From positions 1 to 6,490 of the forward strand of contig CALWMT010000158.1 of NCBI GenBank assembly GCA_944382045.1: DNA of 6,490 nucleotides, in the 5' to 3' direction. Each line of letters opens with the position of its first letter. Position 1 is the first letter of the stretch. The DNA is from an uncultured Enterocloster sp. (GTDB lineage Bacteria; Bacillota; Clostridia; Lachnospirales; Lachnospiraceae). This document shows, in pieces, positions 1 through 5,356 of this stretch. Position numbers and translations under genes: made by a program. The notes under the pieces were generated by a model. The model ran no database searches. It saw only the letters and a list, made by a program, of their open reading frames with translations, and had not been told where the DNA came from.

Positions 1-92
1 CCAGACTGCTTTTTTAAAGGAATCTTCAGGGTTTCGCATACTGTTTAATGTTCTGTTTTCAAAGGACTGTGTTGTTGTCCTCGCGGACAGCT
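1..92 (-). promoter_or_regulatory. probable rRNA operon leader (5' part), transcribed leftward off the window
   Basis: Read on the minus strand, this is the transcript start downstream of two strong tandem promoters. It begins with a short hairpin (TGTCC / GGACA at 85-89 and 76-80, with a GCGA tetraloop). At 49-66 it carries TCCTTTGAAAACAGAACA, which closely resembles the boxA-region TTCTTTGAAAACT-AACA type sequence of Firmicutes rRNA leaders. No open frame of note and no tRNA are present. Known: rrn leaders carry boxA for antitermination. Inferred: a 16S rRNA gene starts just beyond position 1. The rRNA gene itself is not visible, so a different highly expressed RNA remains possible. Confidence 0.6.
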
Positions 93-97
93 TATAT

Positions 98-126
98 ATA
101 TTAGCACAGGCTGTTCCGTTTGTCAA
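98..126 (-). promoter_or_regulatory. strong sigma-A promoter P2 (rRNA type)
   Basis: A perfect -35 TTGACA lies at 121-126 and a 17-nt spacer separates it from -10 TAATAT at 98-103. TG precedes the -10 by one base, giving an extended -10 (TGCTAATAT). Expected start is about position 91, a G, in the element AGCTGTC (86-92). Upstream is a long A-rich tract that looks like an UP element. The perfect -35, extended -10, UP-like tract and initiating G match stable-RNA promoters of Firmicutes, whose activity is known to follow GTP level. It fires leftward, away from the cit genes. Confidence 0.75.
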
Positions 127-157
127 CAACTTTTTTATTTTTTTAATTTATTTCTTT
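127..157 (-). promoter_or_regulatory. A-rich UP-like element upstream of P2
   Basis: On the minus strand this stretch is nearly all A and T, with runs of six or seven A, and it ends directly before the -35 hexamer of P2. Such tracts bind the alpha-subunit C-terminal domains of RNA polymerase at rRNA promoters. It follows a GC-rich hairpin (158-173). Because the tract is A-rich rather than U-rich in the RNA, hairpin plus tract is not an intrinsic terminator. Confidence 0.55.
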
Positions 158-173
158 GCTGTCGCCCGACAGC
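158..173 (-). repeat. perfect inverted repeat at the start of the P1 transcript
   Basis: GCTGTCG and CGACAGC form a perfect 7-bp stem with a 2-nt loop (or 6 bp with a 4-nt loop). It sits exactly where transcription from promoter P1 should begin. The P2 transcript also begins with a small hairpin built on the same AGCTGTC start. No U-run follows, so it is not a terminator for the cit operon. It could shape the 5' end of the rRNA precursor; this is inference. Confidence 0.5.
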
Positions 174-179
174 TAGATT

Positions 180-208
180 AGGATACCATGTTGTTCCATT
201 TCTGTCAA
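180..208 (-). promoter_or_regulatory. upstream tandem sigma-A promoter P1
   Basis: A perfect -35 TTGACA lies at 203-208, with a 17-nt spacer and -10 TATCCT at 180-185, preceded by TGG (extended -10). It begins only 8 nt past the citC stop, so the A-rich last codons of citC fall where an UP element would be. The distance from -35 to the AGCTGTC start element (168-174) is identical to that in P2, and the two units lie 82 bp apart. Tandem promoters are typical of rRNA operons. Confidence 0.65.
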
Positions 209-216
209 GGACTATT

Positions 217-1239
217 TTAAAGTTTTTCCGACATTTTTTTCCGAGATACATATCGGAAAACACCCTCCGGTACAAGCGCACGAAGGTGCTCCCAATCGCA
301 CTGCTCAAGATAGGCTCTGGCCTTGGATGCGCTCACCGCCTCTTCTCCCAGTCTTTTCCGTTCGATCTCCCTTACCTGAATGCCATATGAGGGAAGCACC
401 CGTTTCATCTCCTGGTTGTATTGATTCGTCACGGCACAGTATGGCTCTGTCCCCACAAATCGCCGGGTAATCCCCAGCGCGGGAGCAATTCTTTTTCCAA
501 AGAGCTCCAGATCCAGACGGCAGTTCGCTTTCTGGCCCTGCTGCTTGTCCTTAAAGAAATAGGTGGGAAAGGTTGCCGCAGAAACCATATAATCAGAGGT
601 CCAATGCAGGATCACTCTGGGCAGTCCCTCAATTCCTTCCCGCACCATCAAATGCCGCTCCTTAGGCGTAAACATGCTCCTGTCATCTGACAGCAGGAAG
701 AGGTGAAGGTACTGGCAGCTCTCCAGCGCCTTTTCCAAAAGATATCTGTGTCCCAATCTAAATGGATTGCAGTTTGCCACAGCCGCTCCCACAGCCCCTT
801 CCCGTTCTCCCGCTTCCAGAGCCTCCGGGACAGTCTCCCTGCGCAGATCCTCCAAAAACGCCTGAAAGCCCTTCTTTTTGTTTTCCAGGAATAGAACCTC
901 CGGTGTTTTTAAGATCTCATAAAATCCCATGGAACAAAATAAATCCTCATTTTCCGGCTTTGTGTAAATGAAAATATGCGGCCGGTTCTGCTCCACTTCA
1001 TACTGGATAAGCTCAGATAGAATCTCCGCGGCAATCCCTTCCCCCTGATATTCCGGATGTACGGCAATGCATTTTAATACATTCCGGTCTGCTGAGCCGG
1101 TTCCGATTATCTCATACGCTTGGTTCAGGACACAGACAGAGTATTCGATTCCCTCGTCATATGACAGTCCCATCCTGCCAAGAAATTCTTTCAGCCGTCT
1201 TCGGTCTTCTCCCGCAAATGGGCGCCCCGTCAAAATCAT
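217..1239 (-). CDS. citC: [citrate (pro-3S)-lyase] ligase CitC
   Basis: Family role: uses ATP and acetate to acetylate the thiol of the prosthetic group on the lyase acyl carrier CitD, turning inactive thiol enzyme into active acetyl enzyme in the cytoplasm. The 340 residues match the family length. Residues 1 to about 130 are a GNAT-like domain, with the acetyl-CoA loop pattern QGEGIA at 65-70. A nucleotidyltransferase domain follows with the GH signature at NPFRLGH (158-164) and the second motif VSASKAR (302-308). GTEPYCAVTNQYN (263-275) is also typical. The usual Thr/His of the (H/T)xGH motif is Arg161 here. The ATG follows a GGGAGGGAG ribosome binding site and the gene lies 26 nt after citF, as last gene of the operon. 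No intrinsic terminator is visible after it; the next elements are rRNA-type promoters. Confidence 0.93.
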   Translation of the reverse strand: MILTGRPFAGEDRRRLKEFLGRMGLSYDEGIEYSVCVLNQAYEIIGTGSADRNVLKCIAVHPEYQGEGIAAEILSELIQYEVEQNRPHIFIYTKPENEDLFCSMGFYEILKTPEVLFLENKKKGFQAFLEDLRRETVPEALEAGEREGAVGAAVANCNPFRLGHRYLLEKALESCQYLHLFLLSDDRSMFTPKERHLMVREGIEGLPRVILHWTSDYMVSAATFPTYFFKDKQQGQKANCRLDLELFGKRIAPALGITRRFVGTEPYCAVTNQYNQEMKRVLPSYGIQVREIERKRLGEEAVSASKARAYLEQCDWEHLRALVPEGVFRYVSRKKMSEKL

Positions 1240-1265
1240 TCTGATACTCTCCCTCCCGCCTGCAC

Positions 1266-2825
1266 CTAGCTGCTGAATTCGAATGGCTTTATCTCCCGCA
1301 CCACGTCCATGATCGTCCCATCCCGGCCTTCAATAATTCCCACAACCCGATCGCCAAAGGGCACCCTTTCGGGTTCTCCAGCAATCGAATATGCGATATC
1401 CCGTAGCTCCTCAATGGTCTTAAAGGGCAGATCCACTCCCTTCATGGCTTCAATCAAGTCCTGTCTCCTGGGATTGATGGCGATGCCGTAATCCGTGACC
1501 ACTGCGTCAATGCTCTCTCCTGGCGTGGTGACTGTGGTCACATCTGTGCAGACTGCCGGAATTCTTCCCTGCAGCAGCGGTGTAATGACAATCGCACACT
1601 TTGCCCCGGCTGCCGTATCCGGATGACCGCCCTGGGCCCCTGTAATCATTCCATCCGATCCCACCACTACATTGCAGTTAAAGTGGACATCCACCTCCAG
1701 AGCAGCAAGAATTACAAAATCAAGCTTATTTACCACTGCACCCTTGTTAAAGGGATTGGCGTATTCTCCCGCGCTGATCCGATAGTGCCGCAGATCCTTC
1801 ACAGACTCCACCGCATCCAAATCAAAGTCCTGGGTGTCTAAAAGAGCGTCCACCTGGTCATTGATCAGCAGATCGCACATGGCCTTGGTCAGGCCGCCCA
1901 CGCCGAAGCGCATGCGGATTCCCCGCTCCTTCATGATCCTTGATAGAGATATTACGGAGGCAATGGAGGCCCCGCCAACACCTGTCTGATAGGAAAATCC
2001 GTCCCTAAAATATGGCGTGTTCACCACAAACTGGGTACAGTAGTCCGCCATCATCAGCTTGCGCATATCCTTTGTGGGCTTGGCCGCCCCCGTTGCAATC
2101 TTGGAGGGATCTCCGATTGCATCAACCACAACCACATAGTCAACCTTGGTCATGGAGATATGGGCCGGGAAATTTGGAAAGGGAACAAGACAGTCGGTAA
2201 TGGCCACCACCTTGCTGGCATGGTATGCGTCGGCAATCGCGTAGGAGAGGACGCCGCAGTCGGACTTTCCTCCGATTCCCCGGCAGTTTCCATATTCATC
2301 GCAGGTCGGTGCACCGATAAATGCAATATCGATCTGGGTTTCTCCTGTATCCAGGGCGCGCACCCGCCCCCCATGGGAGCGCATAATCGCAAGTCCCTTC
2401 AGCTTTCCCCTGGAAATCGCCTCCCCGATTTTCCCCCGCACGCCGGAGGACTGAATGTTGGTGATCGTTCCATCCTCAATATATTCTACCAGCGGATCCT
2501 GGGCCTTTCCCAGTGAGCTGGCGCAAATGGTGATATCCCTGATCCCCATATCGTGGATGGCCTTCATCACCATATTCACCACGTAATCTCCCTCTCGGAA
2601 ATGATGGTGAAAGCTTACCGTCATCCCATCCCGAATCCCGCATTTCACCAGCACATCCTCTATGCTGTCCGCCAGCTTGCTTCCCTCGGAATTCATGACG
2701 CATTTCGTCACAGCGCCGTGCTTTACATATTCATATCCATCAAAATGATGAACTCCCTGGAATACCTCCTTGCCTGTCTGCTTTAATATTTCTTCCGGTA
2801 TATCTCTTCCAACTGCATTGATCAT
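1266..2825 (-). CDS. citF: citrate lyase alpha subunit CitF (citrate:acetyl-ACP transferase)
   Basis: Family role: the alpha subunit (EC 2.8.3.10) exchanges the acetyl group on the CitD prosthetic arm for citrate, giving citryl-ACP for CitE to cleave. The 519 residues are full length for the family. It belongs to the CoA-transferase-like fold. Visible family signatures are FIGAPTCDEYGNCRG in the first half, GVGGLTKAMCDLL in the middle, GAQGGHPDTAAGAK near 396-409, and DYGIAINPRRQDL at 445-457. The ATG directly abuts the citE stop (0 nt gap) and its AAGGGGG ribosome binding site lies inside the end of citE, so translation is coupled. No frameshift or missing block is seen. Citramalate lyase alpha subunits are homologous, so substrate cannot be settled by sequence inspection. 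Confidence 0.94.
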   Translation of the reverse strand: MINAVGRDIPEEILKQTGKEVFQGVHHFDGYEYVKHGAVTKCVMNSEGSKLADSIEDVLVKCGIRDGMTVSFHHHFREGDYVVNMVMKAIHDMGIRDITICASSLGKAQDPLVEYIEDGTITNIQSSGVRGKIGEAISRGKLKGLAIMRSHGGRVRALDTGETQIDIAFIGAPTCDEYGNCRGIGGKSDCGVLSYAIADAYHASKVVAITDCLVPFPNFPAHISMTKVDYVVVVDAIGDPSKIATGAAKPTKDMRKLMMADYCTQFVVNTPYFRDGFSYQTGVGGASIASVISLSRIMKERGIRMRFGVGGLTKAMCDLLINDQVDALLDTQDFDLDAVESVKDLRHYRISAGEYANPFNKGAVVNKLDFVILAALEVDVHFNCNVVVGSDGMITGAQGGHPDTAAGAKCAIVITPLLQGRIPAVCTDVTTVTTPGESIDAVVTDYGIAINPRRQDLIEAMKGVDLPFKTIEELRDIAYSIAGEPERVPFGDRVVGIIEGRDGTIMDVVREIKPFEFSS

Positions 2826-3728
2826 TTATAAATCCCCCTTGTACACACCCGATGCCTTGGCCAGCGCAATGGTCCGCTTCGCCCCATCATAAAAGGCGAT
2901 GTCGATCATTTTTCCGTCTACTGTAAACACACCGATTCCCTGTGCCTTTTTTGCATCAATCTCCCGCACAACCTTTTCCGCAAAAATGATGTCCCTTTCA
3001 TCCGGAGTAAAAATCTCATGTACAATTCGAATCTGGCGCGGGTTGATGATGGATTTCCCGTCAAATCCCATCAAATGAATGGTCTCCACATCCCGGCGGA
3101 AGCCCTCCTCATTGTTCAGATCCGTGTAAACCGTGTCAAAGCACTGCACACCCGCCGCTCTGGCCGCAATGATCAGGTTCTGTCTCGCTCCCATCAGCTC
3201 TATCCCTGTTCCCGTGATATGCGTCTGGAGATCCTTTGTATAATCCCCGCCGGAGAGCGCAATGCCAAAGAGCCGCTCCGATGCCTCACAGATATCCAGA
3301 GCGTTCATCACCCCCCGCGCAGACTCAACTGCAGCCATAATCAGCACACTGCCCTCCGGCCGGCCGAATTCCCGCTCTGCCCTTGCGATCTCTTTCTCCG
3401 CCAGATGCACATCCTCCTCGTTTTCTGTCTTGGGAATCCGAATCGCGTCACAGCCGCCTGCCACACTGCAGCGGATGTCCTCCTTCCAGTAGGGCGTATC
3501 CAGCCCGTTGATTCGGACAACCCGCTCGCATCCCCGGTAGTCAATGGAGCGAAGTGCATGAAACAGAGAAAACCTAGCTGCATCCTTCTGGTTTTCAGCA
3601 ACCGCATCCTCCAGATCGAGCAGCAGAGAGTCCGGCTTGTAGATATACGGATCCTTGATCAGCCCCGGCTTCTGGGCATTCAGAAACATCATGGTTCTTC
3701 TCAGCCGTTTTTTATTTGCATTGATCAT
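2826..3728 (-). CDS. citE: citrate lyase beta subunit CitE (citryl-ACP lyase)
   Basis: Family role: the beta subunit (EC 4.1.3.34) splits citryl-ACP into oxaloacetate and acetyl-ACP with a divalent metal, in the alpha/beta/gamma lyase complex. It is an HpcH/HpaI aldolase-type TIM barrel. Seen: RLRRTMMF near the start (8-15), the metal-site motif DLEDAV (38-43), AAVESARG and SGGDYTKDL. I chose the ATG at 3728, giving 300 residues. It overlaps the citD stop as ATGA (3725-3728), and GGGGAGG lies 9 nt upstream. An in-frame ATG at 3746 would add 6 residues, but it sits within that ribosome binding site. The N-terminus begins RLRRTMMF as in the family, but NAQKP follows where many homologues have PGN-type residues. 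The citF start is contiguous with its stop. Confidence 0.93.
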   Translation of the reverse strand: MINANKKRLRRTMMFLNAQKPGLIKDPYIYKPDSLLLDLEDAVAENQKDAARFSLFHALRSIDYRGCERVVRINGLDTPYWKEDIRCSVAGGCDAIRIPKTENEEDVHLAEKEIARAEREFGRPEGSVLIMAAVESARGVMNALDICEASERLFGIALSGGDYTKDLQTHITGTGIELMGARQNLIIAARAAGVQCFDTVYTDLNNEEGFRRDVETIHLMGFDGKSIINPRQIRIVHEIFTPDERDIIFAEKVVREIDAKKAQGIGVFTVDGKMIDIAFYDGAKRTIALAKASGVYKGDL

Positions 3729-4024
3729 CGAATCGCGCCTCCCCATGGCAGATTGTCGATCTGCTTTAATGAACGATATACCGCTGCCTCTATTCTGGCC
3801 TTGATGGTGCAGTCCAGCGCTCCCTTATCAATAATAGAAATCCTTACGCTGTCTACCCCCAGATTTTTCAGCGTCTCCAGAGCCGTCCTGAGGATCTGGT
3901 TTCCATATTGATTTAGCACTGCGCTCTCAAGAGTCAATTCAATCGTTCCTTTTCCTTCCTGAACCATTACCTGGCAGTCGCTTGATTCCAGGGTTCCCGC
4001 TATCGCCGGACGTTTTATCTCCAT
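3725..4024 (-). CDS. citD: citrate lyase acyl carrier protein CitD (gamma subunit)
   Basis: Family role: the gamma subunit carries the phosphoribosyl-dephospho-CoA arm that shuttles acetyl and citryl groups between CitF and CitE. The 99 residues match the usual ~95-100. The attachment motif AGTLESSD is at 9-16. Ser14 lies at the same position as the modified Ser14 known from the Klebsiella protein, so the carrier should be modifiable. Its AGGAGGAG ribosome binding site overlaps the stop codon of the upstream hydratase remnant (TGA, 4038-4040), a strong sign of one transcript. Its own stop overlaps the citE start (ATGA). The genes that build and attach the arm (citG, citX) are not in this window. 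Confidence 0.94.
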   Translation of the reverse strand: MEIKRPAIAGTLESSDCQVMVQEGKGTIELTLESAVLNQYGNQILRTALETLKNLGVDSVRISIIDKGALDCTIKARIEAAVYRSLKQIDNLPWGGAIR

Positions 4025-4037
4025 TTTCTTCTCCTCC

Positions 4038-4592
4038 TCATTTTTTCATGAAATTGATCAGGCATCCAGCCTTTACAATCTGCCGCTCCTCCGGCGTCAT
4101 GTCCGCCGCATACAGGGAAATCTCTTCTGCTCTGCCATTCCTCACCACATTTCCGCAGCCTGCAAGCGTTTCCCGCATAAACTGATGGATGACTGCAATG
4201 TGAGGCGGTACATAGATGCCGCCGTATTTTTGAGCAGCGGACAATCCAAACATGTGGTCATCCTCGTTGATGGTTCCTCCAACCGCACAGAGGGAATTGT
4301 GGCAGTTCGTCAGGACATAGGGAAGCGCAAAACGCTCCATCCCCGAGGCCCTTGCCGTCTGGATAATGCCCACAAAGGTAATGTCATGGGATGCCATGGC
4401 ATCGAATCGGAGCCTGAGCTTCTCCATGCTTCCGGAGGTATTGTGCTTTTCCATTATGGAATAGGCGATGGTTCCCTTTCTCGCCTCCTCCCTTGACACC
4501 CTCCTCCCGGTGACGGCCTCCGCCTCATCCTCCGACTCTGCGATCTGTGTACCGCCGAGCAGGTAAATGCCGTGTTCATACAATTTTACCAT
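4038..4592 (-). pseudogene. aconitase-family hydratase with large in-frame internal deletion
   Basis: Residues 1 to about 147 look like the N-terminus of a clostridial aconitase/isopropylmalate-dehydratase-family hydratase: DAMASHDITFVGIIQTARASG, then TNCHNSLCAVGGTINEDDH (95-113), then VPPHIAVIHQFMRE. In intact proteins I expect a glycine-rich turn and the GSDSHTRYG motif directly after. Instead the sequence jumps at residues 147-149 (about 4146-4154) to DMTPEERQIVKAGCLIN, which matches what I recall as the extreme C-terminus of the same family. The 184 residues compare with roughly 700 or more in full-length relatives. The three Fe-S cysteines and most of the active site would be lost, so it should be catalytically dead. 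The frame stays open and the gene keeps a good start (GGGAGG, 7 nt upstream), so a short protein may still be made and translation still couples to citD. The family match is from memory, not a search. Confidence 0.7.
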
Positions 4593-4599
4593 TTTGTAT

Positions 4600-4605
4600 C
4601 CTCCC
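4600..4605 (-). promoter_or_regulatory. ribosome binding site of the first cit operon gene
   Basis: GGGAGG on the minus strand, 7 nt before the ATG at 4592, supports that start for the hydratase remnant. It shows the translation signal is intact although the gene body is deleted. Confidence 0.7.
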
Positions 4606-4651
4606 TACGCTTTGCTTATGGCTGTATGTCCCATTTGGCTTTCCTGCTCTC

Positions 4652-4680
4652 AATATATACCCTTGTGTTATCAGATTCAA
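4652..4680 (-). promoter_or_regulatory. cit operon promoter
   Basis: The -35 TTGAAT (4675-4680) and -10 TATATT (4652-4657) are separated by 17 nt; they match the sigma-A consensus at 4/6 and 5/6. The predicted start is about 4645, giving a leader of about 50 nt to the ATG at 4592. The mediocre -35 and the inverted repeat directly upstream suggest activator control. It is the only good promoter seen between the LysR fragment and the operon. Confidence 0.65.
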
Positions 4681-4719
4681 ATATGGAAAACCGGTGTTAT
4701 CAATCGGTTTTTCCGATAT
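4681..4719 (-). promoter_or_regulatory. operator-like inverted repeat with LysR box
   Basis: A 39-nt imperfect palindrome directly abuts the -35 hexamer. Its arms are ATAT(C)GGAAAAACCG and CGGTTTTCC(.)ATAT, differing by two single-base bulges. Its outer part, 4703-4717, is a perfect dyad ATCGG-N5-CCGAT that also fits T-N11-A, the consensus for LysR-type regulators. It is centred about 65 nt upstream of the predicted start, where such regulators classically bind. The inner arm covers about -36 to -49, where the activation half-site is expected. No U-run follows on either strand, so it is not a terminator. Confidence 0.6.
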
Positions 4720-4732
4720 CATTTCCTGGCGT

Positions 4733-4945
4733 TCACCCCTCCTGGTATACCTCCCGAATGATCTCCTCCAGCTTCTCCGCCCCCCTTGAATGGTACTCCT
4801 CCGAGGGGTAAGCAATTCCCAGATCCGCATACACGCCCTTTTCGCCAATCCGCATGTACTGAATCTCCGAATCCAGCTCCTGGCAGGACTGATAGGTAAA
4901 TGCCAGTCCAAGCCCCTCCTTTGCCATGGAAACCGCCATGGCTGC
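4733..4945 (-). pseudogene. LysR-type transcriptional regulator, C-terminal fragment only
   Basis: About 68-70 residues are recognisable as the end of a LysR effector-binding domain: AMAVSMAKEGLGLAFTYQSC, then LGIAYPSEEYHSRGAEKLEE. Typical proteins are about 290-310 residues with an N-terminal winged helix. Here everything before the AKEGLGLAF strand is missing, including the whole DNA-binding domain. The sequence breaks at about 4935-4950, where an unrelated plus-strand reading frame takes over. The only ATG in the fragment (4939) is an internal Met, so I treat it as a non-functional remnant. It ends 140 nt before the hydratase remnant, in the same direction, next to a LysR-type box, so the ancestral protein was probably the regulator of the cit operon. 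Confidence 0.7.
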
Positions 4946-5226
4946 GGATGGTACAGGATTATGGCGTAATTCTGGAGAGATGCTTTGCCCAGCCTCTGGG
5001 CAGCGGAAAATATATGAGCAATCTTCCCTCGAACCTGGAGGCCATCCGGGCCTGCGGCTATCAGCATGTCATGGTCAGCACCGACGGCGGACAGGTGGAA
5101 AATCCGCTTTGGGAGGAGGCCCTGCGGCAGTATGTGGATTATCTGGCTCAAAATGGAATCCCAGAAAATGAAATACGCTATATGACCCGCGGCATCCAGG
5201 CATGGCTGCTGGATCTTGCTCCTTAG
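4939..5226 (+). pseudogene. DUF6282/amidohydrolase-like protein, C-terminal fragment
   Basis: An open plus-strand frame of 95 codons starts inside the junction without a proper start and ribosome binding site and ends with TAG at 5224-5226. The text reads as the end of a TIM-barrel metal-dependent hydrolase-like protein: YGVILERCF, an AIRACGYQHVMVSTDGGQ strand with an Asp, then NGIPENEIRYM and a closing AWLLDL. This pattern resembles the DUF6282 group, in which a (S/T)D-x-GQ motif precedes a final helix ending LLxL. The N-terminal two thirds are missing. Family assignment is from memory; a related amidohydrolase is the alternative. It converges on rpoC, whose terminator begins 11 nt after its stop. 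Confidence 0.5.
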
Positions 5227-5236
5227 CAGGAGCCCT

Positions 5237-5282
5237 AAAAAAACAGCGGAACCCCCTGCCATAAAGCAGGAAGCTCCGCTGT
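5237..5282 (-). terminator. intrinsic terminator of rpoC
   Basis: On the minus strand an 8-bp stem (ACAGCGGA / TCCGCTGT, at 5275-5282 and 5243-5250) encloses a second 5-bp stem (CCTGC / GCAGG), followed by seven T (5237-5243). It lies 74 nt beyond the rpoC stop. This is a standard Rho-independent terminator. The plus strand has no T-run after the hairpin, so it works for rpoC only. Confidence 0.9.
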
Positions 5283-5356
5283 CTATGATCTGCCCTCCAG
5301 GCCAGCCCTTCGGGCATCTTATACCCTATGAAACAGCTGCACACTGGCCGGCGCCC

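Noticed and set aside
158..173. Hairpin after citC as an intrinsic terminator of the cit operon
   Set aside because: The stem is good, but it is followed by an A-rich rather than U-rich tract in the transcript; it fits better as a promoter-proximal element of the downstream RNA.
2160..2516. 118-codon plus-strand open frame within citF
   Set aside because: Antisense shadow of the conserved CitF core; no ribosome binding site or recognisable domain.
3729..3746. Upstream ATG at 3746 as the citE start
   Set aside because: It lies at the edge of the GGGGAGG ribosome binding site that serves the ATG at 3728, and the extra residues are not part of the family N-terminus.
3018..3911. 297-codon plus-strand open frame across citE/citD
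   Set aside because: It is antisense to two well-supported genes; its translation lacks any recognisable domain and is rich in His/Pro/Cys, as shadow frames often are. It has no ribosome binding site and is most likely a shadow of their codon bias.
4576..5262. 228-codon minus-strand open frame spanning the LysR/DUF6282 junction
   Set aside because: It is out of frame with the LysR fragment, runs antisense through the hydrolase-like fragment and starts inside the rpoC terminator hairpin. Its composition (Trp/Arg-rich in the middle) is not protein-like.
5299..5320. Small GCCC-GAA-GGGC hairpin between the rpoC stop and its terminator
   Set aside because: Only about 4 bp with no U-tract; the downstream hairpin with seven T is clearly the terminator.
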